NCBI RefSeq assembly: GCF_032118995.1
Contig: NC_092663.1
Location: 1,302,001-1,366,000 of the forward strand
From: Asterias amurensis
Taxonomy: Eukaryota > Echinodermata > Asteroidea > Forcipulatida > Asteriidae
Reading direction: 5' to 3'
Length of the DNA stretch: 64,000 bases
Part shown: one piece after another, positions 1-11,394 of the stretch
Numbering within the stretch: the first letter of the stretch is position 1
Layout of the letters: each line of letters starts with the position of its first letter
Position numbers and translations under genes: made by a program
The notes under the pieces: model-generated
Told to the model about the DNA's origin: nothing
Database searches by the model: none
The model's input: only the letters and a program-made list of their open reading frames with translations

Positions 1-103
1 TTACAGTCATGAAGGCCTACACGCTGTATCCAATACATTTCATACAATTGTTATAATATAATTTATATTGTTTTGAATGATCAAGCTTTTGTTCAAATAA
101 TCA

Positions 104-350
104 AACACTTTGCCTTGGATCGGACGAGTTTGTCTATCAGCATCGTTTGGAACCATAAGTGCATATGGCTAGAAAGATTTGAAAGTAGACTCGAAATTGT
201 ATGGTTTTCCTTGTACGTCGTGAACTAAACACCTGCATGCCAGTTTGTTAAGTCAAGTGTTTGACTCCATATAATGGCCGACCGTGTATATTACGCAAAG
301 TTTCAAAACGCTTTTCATGGACCAACTCGACCGATCCAAGGCAACGTGTC
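104..350. repeat. MITE with CCTTGGATCGG-type terminal inverted repeats
   Basis: The left end carries TTTGCCTTGGATCGGACGAG and the right end carries the inverted counterpart CTCGACCGATCCAAGGCAAC, with further matching bases on both sides. About 250 bp in total, no coding capacity. This is the structure of a non-autonomous DNA transposon. The target duplication is not clear. Confidence 0.6.
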
Positions 351-563
351 TCTTAAATAAATGGATTTGGGTTCATTAAGTCAAAAGGTAATACTTGTAT
401 TATGGTGCAAGGTGGGGGGGGGGGGGGGGTAAAATATTGACATTTTTTATATCGTTGGGTAATTTGTCATAAACAAAGATGACGACCCTATAAAACACAG
501 ACTAATCAATAGCTGCCTGTGTGAACATAAGGATATAAAGGTATACCCTCAGTAAGACTTTAC
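351..563. other. non-coding, with poly-G run
   Basis: No gene is visible. A run of about 18 G lies at about 412-429 and could form G-quadruplexes or reflect assembly noise. Confidence 0.5.
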
Positions 564-922
564 AGACACTGGACACTATTGGTAATTTTCAAAGACCAGT
601 CTTCTCACTTGGTGTATCCCAACATATGCATAACATAACAAACCTGTGCAAATTTGAGCTCAATCGGTAACCAAAGAAAACACGCCATTGTCACACGGAG
701 TTGTGCGCTTTCTGATGCTTGATTTCGAGACCTCAAATTCTAAATCCGGGGTCTCGAAAATCAAATTCGATGAGAATTACTTCTTTCTCGAAAACTGCGT
801 CACTTCAGAGGGAGCTGTTTCTCACAATGTTTCATACTATCAACCTCTCCCCATTACTCATTACCAAGTAAGGTTTTTTGCTCATAATTATTTTGAGTAA
901 TTACCAATAGTGTCCACTGCCA
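564..922. repeat. family A MITE (TTAAAGGCAGTGGACACT-type ends)
   Basis: It starts with CACTGGACACTATTGGTAAT and ends with ATTACCAATAGTGTCCACTG, a long terminal inverted repeat. The middle has the family hairpin, with GAGACCTCA and its near-complement GGGTCTCG. Non-coding. This is the first of about fourteen copies in the window. Confidence 0.8.
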
Positions 923-1647
923 TTAAAGGACGACAATTCAATGCAATAAAGTATACTTCAAGATTAACACCGTCTTACGAGACTATAATAATTATTGACG
1001 GGTCTTACTTGACAAAACTTGGAGCAAGAGAGGGCGTTCTCAGCTATAGAACATCTCACTTAATATCGAAGCTAACAAGTTGGCATGGTAAACGTAAACA
1101 TCAATCACCCCTCATGGAATTCTAGTTTAAACTTTTTCTGGGTGACTTTCGTCTTAGTATCAAGTGTTTGGGAGTCAAACGCCTCGACTTAATAAATTGA
1201 TGCACAGCGAGGTTTCTGAGCTAGTAGCCAAACTCTAAAATGTCAAATTTGAATGATTAATAGATAAATGATTGCCCCTAGTTGTTGAGATTTAAGCTTT
1301 AGATTGAATTTAGAAATCTGAACATAGATTCCTACGTTGGTGAGTGAGTTATGTGGGTTTTAAAACGTTCAAGTGAAAATGAGAGTTGATCGAATGACTC
1401 TATTTATTAATAGGTCAGATAGAATAACTTATAGCTAGGAAACAGTCGTCGTCTAATGTATCTAGGGCGATTTTGTCGAGTAGGTTGGTTAGAAACTTGT
1501 TCAGCAGAAATAGTTAACCAAATTTGGACTGAACGTTTTGATACTAATTAAAGATTATCAGGCGAACGAGTTTCACATTAACAGCCAATAATGAAAAGGG
1601 ACCAACCTTTTAACTGACCCTTGACCTTTGTGACGTACACATCGGTC
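923..1647. other. intergenic, no gene seen
   Basis: AT-rich sequence with only short open frames and no recognisable protein or RNA. Confidence 0.5.
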
Positions 1648-1864
1648 TTAAAGGAACGTTATAGAATTGGTTTGTGTTAAACAAAACAGTTGCTGGCAGT
1701 GTAAGTATTTTATGTAATTCACCATATACATAAACGGACCAACCTGTAGACGTTTGAGATCGACCGGCCATCTGCTATCATCATTAAACCATGTATAAGT
1801 TTTATGTAAATCTGTGATTTTAGACGATTTTTTTATTCTAACCAACTCTGTAATGTTCCTTTAA
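1648..1864. repeat. short MITE with TTAAAGGAACGTT ends
   Basis: The left end TTAAAGGAACGTTATAGAAT matches the inverted right end (reads AATGTTCCTTTAA on this strand) over about 25 bp with a few mismatches. The ends contain TTAA, as in family A. 217 bp, non-coding. Confidence 0.55.
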
Positions 1865-2459
1865 CAACAGCCGTAAGAATTAACAACCCAAAGTGTTAAA
1901 TATTTTCTAGATTTTATCGGTTCTCTCATTTGTCAACCCTGCATAGGGCAAGATTGATAGAAAGGGTCCATTGCTGCTTAATCAAATTAGACTCCTATCG
2001 TTTTGGTCTATGTCACATTTGATCCATGCGTAGGGAAATGGGGAACAGTGATATACGCGTACATGTCTTTAATGGATTTCTACACACGGAGATGTGATGG
2101 ATATAATGGAGTATGTACACTACCCTATTTACACATTCCAAGCAATTTAGCTGGGGTCCCTTGCTTAATTTGAACATGGTTGTGATTTTTTTTAACAGAT
2201 TGCACTTTGTGTGAAAGGACAAGTATAGCGTTTGGATTGTCCAATGACCCTAGTGAAATCTTTTCAAAATGTGCAATGCGTTTGGGACAGTTTTAACATT
2301 GTAATCCTTTTACACGATGAGCAATTTCAACTCCATGCTGAAGGGACCCTTGCTAAATTGATGTATGGTGTAAAAGGGCTACACATTATAGCACGGTCTT
2401 AATGACTTACAGCAAATTTAGCCCGTGTCTGAATCCAGCGGCTCGGGGGCTCCGTCAAT
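1865..2459. other. intergenic, no gene seen
   Basis: Nothing recognised on either strand. Confidence 0.5.
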
Positions 2460-2735
2460 GGCCTTTTCGAAACGCTGGATTGGGCTTATCGTATCAACCG
2501 TAATTGCTAAGCAAAGTGTGTTGTTACAATGCAAATCACTACAACGTCTGGCCTTTTCGAAACGCTGGATTGGGCTTATCGTATCAATCTTAATTGCTAA
2601 GCAAAGTGTGTTGTTACAATGCAAATCACTACAACGTCTGGCCTTTTCGAAACGCCGGATTGGGCTTATCGTATCAATCTTAATTGCTAAGCAAAGTGTG
2701 TTGTTACAATGCAAATCACTACAAAGTCTGGCAAC
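2460..2735. repeat. tandem repeat, 90-bp unit, three copies
   Basis: Units start at 2460, 2550 and 2640 with GGCCTTTTCGAAACG and are nearly identical, so the array is young. Ninety is a multiple of three, so frames stay open on both strands. These frames are a by-product of the period rather than a gene. Confidence 0.9.
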
Positions 2736-3461
2736 TCATCTTAACAGCTCTTTGTGAAATCGAGCCAAGGCTCCATACGGCTTGCTGTTCTAACCTTGAG
2801 TCGTTGTGTCGGATAAACAGTTTGTACATCTGTGTCTCTCTAATTAATTTCTTCGAAACAAGTTCATGTAAACCTGTCATCTATACAACCGATCAGGCCT
2901 AAAGGTATATTTTGTTAAGGCGAGTGTGTGTCAAACATTGACTTTGATGTCCAATAACAGCCAGGCATAAAGAAGTTTAAGGTTTATATCTTATTAAAGT
3001 TCGATTATATTAACTAATTTCTTATAAAAATTCAGTTCTGCGTTTTATCAACAAAATAAACAGTCTACCTCTATTATTAATATTGACACGGGAAAGATTA
3101 CGTATGTAGTTGGTACACGGGATATTAAAATATTGTTACCTACTGCCAATAATAACTGCTAAGAAGTTTAAACTATCGTGTATTGGTAAGGACTAATATC
3201 TCGGATCTAGGATTGGCTAAGAGCATTTGAAAGATAGTTTGAAATCAATGCTAAATGAAAATCCTACATAATGCGAACGAAGTTAATTTTAAGACAGACT
3301 CTGTTTCTCTCTGCTCAACATCTGATTCCCACCAACTGATGACGGAATTGTCATTGTATACGACCATCAACCAGTCCAAGTTTAGTTGTGAACCCATCAC
3401 CTGTCATGACGTCTCGTCTCCCTTTCATGGGTAGATCAGAGCCAATTTACGGGTAACGGAA
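2736..3461. other. 3' flank of the GPCR gene, no other gene seen
   Basis: AT-rich non-coding DNA lying downstream of the minus-strand receptor. It presumably holds its 3' UTR. No clear polyadenylation signal was found on the minus strand. Confidence 0.4.
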
Positions 3462-4502
3462 TCATCGTTGCACGGTAGAAACAGCTTTCGTTCGGGCTGT
3501 CCGTAACATTGCGTTCGGTGTATTGAATTCTTCATCTGCTGCGACCGACTCAGCGTTACTCCCGACTCGATTACCTCTTCCTCGGAACATATTCATAAAA
3601 CCATGCCTGAAATGTTTATTTTTGAACGCGTAGATGATGGGGTTCAAACACGAATTGGCAAAGGCGAGGAGAACAAACAACCTATACAAAATCCCGTCAA
3701 GGTAGGTCTCAGGAACTACACCGAAATGATAGATAAAGAAAGCGAATTGATCAGGTGCCCAGCAAATGATGAAAGTGATCACAACTATGAACAGGAGTTC
3801 AATGACTTTCTTGCGTGCTTCGAGGAGTGAGTACGCCGGGCTAAAGCGCGATTGGTCCCGTGCAAGAAGAGCCCTCGCTTGGGTCTTAAGAGTCCGTACC
3901 GTAATAATGTTAGCAGTAAGCATCACTATCATTGGCGCGAAAAACTCCAAAATGAAAACTGATGTAGCAATAAAATACCGAAAACCAACACTTGGCCATA
4001 CATTCTGGCACATTCCATCTTTAAGATCAACAACATACAGTTGGAATGTGTTTATAATAAAAGCACTTAACCACGTACAACCAATGATGATTTTAGGTCT
4101 CCTCTTGGAAAAAATCACCCGGTATCTCACTGGATGCACCACGGCACAGTACCGCTCCAAAGACACCAAAGTCAGTGTTAAAAGTGACGCCACGATAGAA
4201 GTCCACATGAATACGGAACTGAAAATCAGTTTACAGTACATTCGTCCATGCCAAGACTGTGGAATGTTATAATACCTTGGGAGGGGTATTATAAACAACG
4301 ATGTAATCAAATCGGCAACTGCAAGATTCACAATGAAAGCATTGGTGGTGTTCCTCATACGTTGGCGGTAAACGTAAACGACTATCACCAATAAGTTACC
4401 TAAGACGCCTGTAATGGCTGCTAAAAACTGCAGAACAATAATAGCATCCCAATGGTAGTTAGCAGCCCATTCTGTTATCGTTTCTGAGGTGTTAGTCTCC
4501 AT
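3462..4502 (-). CDS. rhodopsin-class (class A) G protein-coupled receptor, intronless
   Basis: 346 residues, a full seven-helix receptor of the plasma membrane. Seen directly: an N-glycosylation site NTS at residue 4; GNLLVI in TM1 (Asn36); LAVAD in TM2 (Asp64); the Cys90-Cys165 pair that normally joins TM3 to the second extracellular loop; the ERY motif at 116-118; Trp144 in TM4; Pro190 in TM5; CWAP at 247-250 in TM6; NPIIY at 287-291 in TM7; then a helix-8-like stretch and a Ser/Thr tail of about 45 residues. All key class A positions are intact, so it is probably functional. The Met at 4502 is right because it leaves a short extracellular tail before TM1. The overall look is that of peptide-type receptors, but I cannot name a ligand. 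Echinoderms are known for large lineage-specific sets of such intronless receptors. A tRNA-like repeat array begins right next to the start codon. Confidence 0.93.
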   Translation of the reverse strand: METNTSETITEWAANYHWDAIIVLQFLAAITGVLGNLLVIVVYVYRQRMRNTTNAFIVNLAVADLITSLFIIPLPRYYNIPQSWHGRMYCKLIFSSVFMWTSIVASLLTLTLVSLERYCAVVHPVRYRVIFSKRRPKIIIGCTWLSAFIINTFQLYVVDLKDGMCQNVWPSVGFRYFIATSVFILEFFAPMIVMLTANIITVRTLKTQARALLARDQSRFSPAYSLLEARKKVIELLFIVVITFIICWAPDQFAFFIYHFGVVPETYLDGILYRLFVLLAFANSCLNPIIYAFKNKHFRHGFMNMFRGRGNRVGSNAESVAADEEFNTPNAMLRTARTKAVSTVQR

Positions 4503-5215
4503 CTCCAGCCGTTTAGATCAAGTTACCTCCAGAAAGGTTGGTTCGAATCCTACCAGTAGATGGTTTTCAGTTATCCAACTAGTTAAGATCTTGCAATCTA
4601 GGGGTTACAGGTTCGAATCCTCAGATACTTGTTGTTCATGGGCAATTATTGGCTATTATCGTTTTCAGTTTTCCAATTAATTAATCTTTTGCGATCCGTA
4701 CACAAAGGTCTGGAGTTCGAATCATGGTTTCCAGTTGACCAACTAATCACTTGTGTCGTTTAGATCTTGCAATCTATGGGTTACAGGTTCGAATCCACAG
4801 AGATACAGTTTATGTTTAATTATTGGATGTTAAAGCTTTGAGTTGACAAATTACTCAATCTCTTGCATCCCCGAAACACAAAGGTCTGGAGTTCGAATCC
4901 TACCAGTAGATGATTTTCAGTTATCTCACTGGTCACAACGTTGTCTCGTTTAGAAATCTTCCAACATATGGTTTACAGGTTCGAATCCCAATATACAGCT
5001 TGTGTAGTTATTGGCTGTTCACGCTTTCAGTTTTCCAATTATTCAATCTCTTGCGATCCGTACACAAAGGTCTGGAGTTCGAATCCTACCAGTAGATGGT
5101 TTCCAGTTGTCCACTAATCACTTGTGTCGTTTAGATCTTGCAATCGAGTGGTAACAGGCTCGAAAACCCAGTTATTTTGTTCACTTTGAGTTGACCAATC
5201 ACCCAATCTCTTATA
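4503..5215 (+). repeat. tandem array of tRNA B-box-like units
   Basis: Seven copies of a pol III B-box-like core (GTTCGAATC) lie near 4541, 4610, 4715, 4786, 4890, 4978 and 5076, with a degraded eighth near 5157. Between them, phrases such as TCTTGCAATCTA and CAAAGGTCTGGAGTTCGAAT recur. No unit folds into a full tRNA that I can see. It resembles multiplied tRNA-derived SINE heads. The array abuts the start codon of the minus-strand GPCR and so occupies its promoter or 5' UTR. Confidence 0.7.
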
Positions 5216-6640
5216 TCATGTTTCAATTTAAGCAAAACAGTCATTCGAGTATTGATTTCAAAATGATGTCCAAATTGTGTTGAGATTTCACATCGATGTG
5301 AGTGTAGGCCCTAGTTAGTTTTCCATCCTCCAGTTGAAGTAAAGAAATTTCTTGTCGAGAGGAGAATACCTCTTACGAGAAAGCAGTTTGCGATCTTGTG
5401 TAGACAATACCTCTGCTGTATAAACGAAGGGTTGTTTTAACAAGCACGAGAAGGGTTGTTTTAACAAGTACGGCGTCATGAAGTCAGCCCAGCGCACGGA
5501 GTGGAAAATCCTCCCCGTAAAAACCACTCAGGTCCGGGCGGAGTACCGTGACGTTCTGACAATCAGACTCGATGTTTACTCTTAATAAACACTCTCAGAT
5601 TTGTATTCTTCGATGAGATCTAAGGCACAAGTTACTTCAGTGGGAATTGACGTTGTGGTTTGCACACTACATGGCTTCGTTGGAGCATAGATCAAGGAAT
5701 TGGAGATGTTTGTGAAAACCAAAACACGTGTTTGAAGTGAACCAATCAGCGACTAAGTAGCACAACACGTGATGTAATTCAGCCACTCAGATGAAGTTGT
5801 GTTGATGATGTAAGTATTAAAAAAACTCCATTATGAGCGCTGACTGCATTTCTCGCGCTTTTCCATTAAAACGAGTATACACCCGACAGTAGGTAAATAT
5901 TCAAACCACTTGAGTAAATATGTTCTCCGTGACACTTCGTCAACGACCGTCATCAAACGTCCATGCGGTCCAGTTGAAAATGGAGTAAAGTTGACTTTGA
6001 AAAATTGACACGAGAAGCAAATCCGAAATCGTATATTCCGGCAATTTGTGCAGAGGAAACCAACAACTTAAAAGGATGTTAGTCGAAGATGAAGTCAAGA
6101 ATATTCAGCAATCAGAGGTTGTTTTTCGGCACGATTTGGAGTTGGTAAGATTTGCTTTAACGCAAGAATCAACTCAAGTTTATCCAGAGACAAGTTGTGG
6201 TGGTTGATGGGTGATAAAGAGCTGTGTAGTTTACCGTCTATAGACTACGTTGGTTCAAAACTCTACTGCAAAGACTTGATCGCTTGAACGTCGTGTTCGC
6301 TGCTTCTTGCTGGGTGACGTTTTGTTAGCACCGGGTTTCGAGGCTGTCTCAGAAACGAAATGAAGCAGTAAATGCTAAAAAGGGTGGCGTCTTAGAGACG
6401 TGCATGCAGAGAAGGGGGTATAGCATGATAGTGGTTAATAATGCTCCCACATCTTGTAAGTGTGAGTTCTGCGACGGTGAGTGGTTGATCAATCCGTGAC
6501 GTTGCAATTATGGTATGTGCTGATTGGCTAATTCTGCTCGTGATGTCACCATTAATGCTGTTGGTTAGTTGAGACATCACGTGGTGAGGTCATGGGTGGT
6601 TTCTTATTGGTTGGTTCTAAAGACCATGATGATGTCATTA
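5216..6640. other. intergenic, no gene seen
   Basis: No protein-like frame, RNA gene or repeat that I recognise. Confidence 0.45.
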
Positions 6641-7024
6641 AAGGCAGTGGACACTATTGGTAATTACTCAAAATAATTATTAGCATAAAACCTTTCTTGG
6701 TGACAAGTAATGGGGAGAGGTTGATGGTACAAAACATTGTGAGAAACGGCTCCCTCTGAAGTGCCATAGTTTTCGAGAAAGAAGTAGTTTTCCACGAATT
6801 TGATTTAAAGACCTCAAGTTTAGAACTTGAGGTCTCGAAATCAACCATCTAAACGCACACAACTTCGTGTGACAAGGGTGTTTTTTCTTTTATTATTATC
6901 TTGCAAGTTCGATGACCGATTGAGCTCAAATTTTCACAAGTTTGTTATTTTATGCATAATGTTGAGATACACCAACTGTGAAGGCTAGTCTTTGACAATT
7001 ACCAATAGTGTCCACTGCCTTTAA
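6641..7024. repeat. family A MITE, nearly complete
   Basis: Ends read TTAAAGGCAGTGGACACT and AGTGTCCACTGCCTTTAA, each in a TTAA context. The centre has a palindrome around GACCTCAAG and CTTGAGGTC. This is one of the best-kept copies and defines the family at about 380 bp. Confidence 0.85.
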
Positions 7025-7526
7025 AGAGAAAGCTATACCAGGTATGTTTTAATCATTTAATATTAGTGATACCTTGGAGAAATTGCTCTTTGGTGATACC
7101 AAGCTATTTGCTATTACATTTTGATATCAATATCACACAATTTCAAGTACATAATGGGAGCGAGTCTATGCAAATATCCTGGCATCAGGTACTCGAGTTT
7201 TGAACACTAGAAAAGTTACTAATTAACCAAAACCAAACTGGAGCTAGTCTTTCTTAAGAAATCCTACTTTTCTAATCAAATCCTACCATCCTCACAGCTC
7301 TTTAAAGCGATTGGATACTTTCTAAACAGAACAAAACTTTAAAGTTCAAAGATTTACAAATAACTTACAGGGTTTACAGAAGGTAGGTGAAAGACTTCCC
7401 TTGAAACATTATTCCATACTCCGATGACCGATTGAGTCTAAATTTTCATAGGTTATCTATTTTATATATAAGTTGTGATACACAAAGTGTGGGCCTTGGA
7501 CAATACTGTTTACCGATGTTGTGCAA
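7025..7526. other. intergenic with a family A fragment
   Basis: Mostly unrecognised. Bases about 7420-7500 carry the family A internal phrase GATGACCGATTGAG and downstream sequence, so a piece of a broken copy is present. Confidence 0.45.
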
Positions 7527-8041
7527 AAAGGCACTGGACACTAACGGATATTACTCAAAATAATTGTTAGACAACAGCAACATTTTTAGATAAAAAATAA
7601 TAATAAAAGTGAATGAAGCCTGTAATTATGCATCTGAAAGCACTCACAATAATACCTTCTTTGCTTTAATTGTCTTGCAAATTCGATGACCAATTGAGCC
7701 CAAATTTTCACAGGTTATTTTGTGCTTATGTTAAAATACACCAAGTGAGAATACTGGGGCCAATTTCATAGAGCTGCTTAAGCAAAAAGAAAACGCTTAA
7801 GCATAAAAATAGCTCGCTTATTTTACACACGTTACTGGCCAAAATGTCATGCCATATACATTGCTTGTGACTGGTATTTAGCTGTTGTTTACTTAGAATA
7901 ACAATTGAGTGAATTCTTGGCCGGTAATCTGATTTTACTAAGCAATGATTTGTTTTTGCTTAAGCAAAATTTTGTGTTTAAGCAGCTCTATGAAATTGGG
8001 CACAGGTCTTTGACGATTACCAAAGGTGTCTAGTGCCTTTA
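7527..8041. repeat. family A MITE split by a family B element
   Basis: The left end AAGGCACTGGACACTAACGG and the right end TTACCAAAGGTGTCTAGTGC are family A ends. The right part is interrupted by a complete family B copy at 7756-8002, so A was there first. Confidence 0.75.
7756..8002. repeat. family B MITE nested in family A
   Basis: It starts GGGGCCAATTTCATAGAGCT and ends AGCTCTATGAAATTGGGC, with subterminal TGCTTAAGCA. About 247 bp and non-coding. Confidence 0.85.
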
Positions 8042-8672
8042 ACCAGTTAAATGAATGCAAAGAGTGACTGGAAAACGAAGACTTGACGCCATTGAGTGCG
8101 GTTATCATCACCAAGATGACGCCTGCTAGCTCGTGGGGCCCGTCGCTCTCTACTCCCCCATCACCCTTCACCCACAGACACGCTCATTATCATCCACTCT
8201 TGAACCTTGAGCTCAACTCAACTCAACTCATCGTATCCTCTTGGTCATAGCATGACAAAATGATGAGATCAAAATCGACGGCAGTTGGTCAAGCAATCAA
8301 GATAAAGTGGTTTACAGTGGACTGGGGAAGCATTTTATTCATACTGTTGGCCGGTCGTGTATAAAAGAGTATGGCTCTATTTTTAGACCCACTTTTGAAA
8401 AATTCTGCAACAACATTGACATCTGGCGTTTTCAGTTTTCTCTGACGCAATGGTTGAGAATAATGTTTGATTTAACGAGCAGTTTGATCCAGTTTGATCA
8501 TCTCTATGGGTCATGTTGTGGTCTCAGTCGTGGTAAGAGTACACTTAAAACATTCCGGTTTAGAATTGATACGCATTTTGGCTCCGTGACCTAACACCTT
8601 TCTGTGTCAATGTGACCCGGAATCTGTTTCACATTGACCAAGAAAAAGTGCCAAACTGACTTGACATCCTTT
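8042..8672. other. intergenic, no gene seen
   Basis: No recognisable gene. A short CTCAACT simple repeat lies near 8212-8230. Confidence 0.45.
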
Positions 8673-9055
8673 GTTCACACTGTGGATTTACAGATCACAC
8701 TGACATAAGGTGTGCCCACACTGTGTTCACACTGTGGGCCAGGAGGGGAATACCAGTGTGTTCACACTGTGGATTGCCAGACAATCACACTTTCGTAAGG
8801 TGTGCCCACACTGTGTTAACACTGTGTACCACTGTGGGCCAGGAGCTAAGTATCTGAACATATTACAGTGTGTTCATACAGTGGATTGACAGACAATCAC
8901 ACTGACATAAGGTGTGTCCACACTGTGTTCACACTGTGGGCCAGGAGCTAAATATCTGAGCATATCACAGTGTGTTCACACTGTGGATTGACAGACATTC
9001 ACACTGTAATAAGGTGTCCACACTGTGTTCACACCTTGGGCCAGGAGGAGAGTAT
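8673..9055. repeat. minisatellite, four units of about 87-113 bp
   Basis: Each unit contains GTTCACACTGTGGATT, then AAGGTGTG, CACACTGTGTTCACACTGTG and GGGCCAGGAG. The units begin near 8673, 8759, 8871 and 8973. CACACTGTG and its near-complement CACAGTGTG occur many times. Confidence 0.85.
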
Positions 9056-9659
9056 ACAAATGTCTGTGATTTTAATAAGTAGATAAGCGAAGATCTAAGT
9101 TGAATAGTTCAACATTAAACAGTCAGCCGCATGGTATTATGTGAAAGAAACTCTATTAAATGGGATCATGTGAGAATAAGTTTCCTCTATTCCGTCAACA
9201 CCATTGAAGGAAAAAAAATTACATTGTTAAGAACAGCAGATCAAATACTATGTTCAGCTCTAAATAATTAATGACAACAATTTTGATTACATCTGAGTGA
9301 GAGATGCACACATTTAAGATAACACAGGATGCTGTGATCTCCTTGAGCAAACATTTAAGACAATTACTGGCTTCGGGAAAGATCCTCAACCTTTCCAGCT
9401 CGAGGCGGTCTTTCTTTCTACTTTTCATCCTCTAATCTGATTAAAGTGGTACAGAGTGCAACAAGCACTTCAATCGCTCTCGGTAAATATTAGTTTTTGA
9501 TTTTTTTTTCTTGCACTAAAGTGTCTAGCGCCTCCTTAAATGACAAATGAAACATTTCTCGGTGCATGGAGCAATAAACTAGCTCCATGCTCTGTGGCAG
9601 AAAGTTCGAGGAAACCCTGGCATTGCTTGTTGAGACCTAAAACGTGTTTTCCTTTGCCC
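9056..9659. other. intergenic, no gene seen
   Basis: Nothing recognised. Confidence 0.45.
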
Positions 9660-10031
9660 CGGGCCCAATTTTATATAGCTGCTTAAGCAACAAATAATGC
9701 TTAACAATTTTCTGCTTAGCAGAAAGGAGCAGGATATGAGTCACAATTTGTACATTTGACATTGTATTTTGGCTGGAAACCTTATTCTGATAAGCATAAA
9801 TTTGATGTGCTTAGCTACATTGTTTGAGCTAAGCAGCTCTATGAAATTGGTTAAGCAGAAAATAATGCTTAACAAATAACAATTTTCTGCTGAGCAGAAC
9901 TAAGCAGGATACCAGTCACAAATTGTTTAATATGATACGGTATTTTGGTGAGTAACCTAATTCTGATAAGCATAATTCTGTTGTGCTTAGCTACTTTTTG
10001 TGTTTCGGCAGCTCCAGGAAAATTGGGCACT
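9660..10031. repeat. two family B-like MITEs in tandem
   Basis: The first runs from GGGCCCAATTTTATATAGCT to AGCAGCTCTATGAAATTGG at about 9850. The second follows at once and ends near AGCTCCAGGAAAATTGGGC. Both carry AATGCTTAACAA and CTGATAAGCATAA inside. Confidence 0.7.
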
Positions 10032-10339
10032 GTGTGATAACAAATATATAGGACTTTCTATTATGTTTTACTACCCAAAAAAATTATGCCATTTTAAAAT
10101 CTGGTTTAAATGCTGGTATTTCAATGAAGCGTTTGGGTTTTCGATGGTTTCATTTTAACCAGTGGGTTTTTGTGCAGGCGTTCGTGTTACAACAAAACGT
10201 GACTTGAATTGTGCTATTTATAAATCATTTGAAGGCAATAAATATTCAGTGATAACTTATTAACCATCTATTTAGGTAATTGATATATATATGCAGCACG
10301 AATCCTTAGCAATTAGAAGATAGCTTGGAAAGCTGACAG
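10032..10339. other. intergenic, no gene seen
   Basis: AT-rich, nothing recognised. Confidence 0.45.
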
Positions 10340-11270
10340 TGCGACGCACTCACAACACCTCAACATTTTGTCCTTTCTTTGCCGCCATTTTGACAACTAC
10401 AAGAGTTCAACACACGATCTTGATCCTTCTTTTTGAGAGTAAAAACTATCAAAACTGGCTCTGTTAATATTAAAGTAGTTTTAATTAAAACAAACAGATG
10501 TCGGATGGTGTGTATATAAACACAACTTGATTCAAATTTCACAAATTTTGTCCTTTCTTTGACGCCATTTTGACAACTACAAAAGATCAACACACGATCT
10601 TGATGCTCCTTTTGTAGATTAAAATTTGTATCAAAAATGGCTCTGTTAATATTAAAGTAGTTTTAATTAAAACAAATAGATGTAAGATGGTGTGTGTATA
10701 TAAACACAACTTGATTCAAATTTCACAAATTTTGTCCTTTCTTTGACGCCATTTTGACAACTACAAAAGATCAACACACGATCTTGATGCTCCTTTTGTA
10801 GATTAAAATTTGTATCAAAAATGGCTCTGTTAGTATTAAAGTAGTTCTTCTTAAAACAAATAGATGTCGGATGGTGTGTATATAAACACAACTTGATTCA
10901 AATTTCACAAATTGTGTCCTTTCTTTGACGCCATTTTGACAACTACAAAAGATCAACACACGATCTTGATGCTCCTTATGTAAATTAAAATTTGTATCAA
11001 AAATGGCTCTGTTAGTATTAAAGTAGTTCTTCTTAAAACAAATAGATGTCGGATGGTGTGTATATAAACACAACTTGATTCAAATTTCACAAATTGTGTC
11101 CTTTCTTTGACGCCATTTTGACAACTACAAAAGATCAACACACGATCTTGATTTTCTTTTTAGAGGAGATTGAAAAATATAAGAACCATGTGCTCTGTTA
11201 ATATTCAAGAAGTTTTAATTAAAATAAATAGATGTAGGATGGTGTGTATATAAACACAACTTGGTTCTCC
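10340..11270. repeat. satellite array, about 182-bp unit, five copies
   Basis: The anchor TCCTTTCTTTG starts at 10371, 10551, 10735, 10917 and 11099, giving periods of 180-184 bp. Every unit has GCCATTTTGACAACTAC, GATCAACACACGATCTTGAT and a TATATAAACACAACTTG block. Short frames inside each unit repeat with the array and are not taken as genes. Confidence 0.9.
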
Positions 11271-11394
11271 TAAACATCTTGTCAATTTAGTGTCAACTAA
11301 CTGACAAACTCAAGTGAGATGGCGTGGGTTGGTAATCGTTTTTTTAGATGATTTTGTTGCTCGTTGAAGACAGATGTGGATCAAATAAAGGACA

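Noticed and set aside
2418-2757. Frames of 98 and 110 residues with a threefold internal repeat
   Set aside because: The 90-bp period keeps frames open on both strands; no domain.
4503-5215. Cluster of tRNA genes
   Set aside because: Only B-box-like cores recur; no acceptor or anticodon stems could be drawn.
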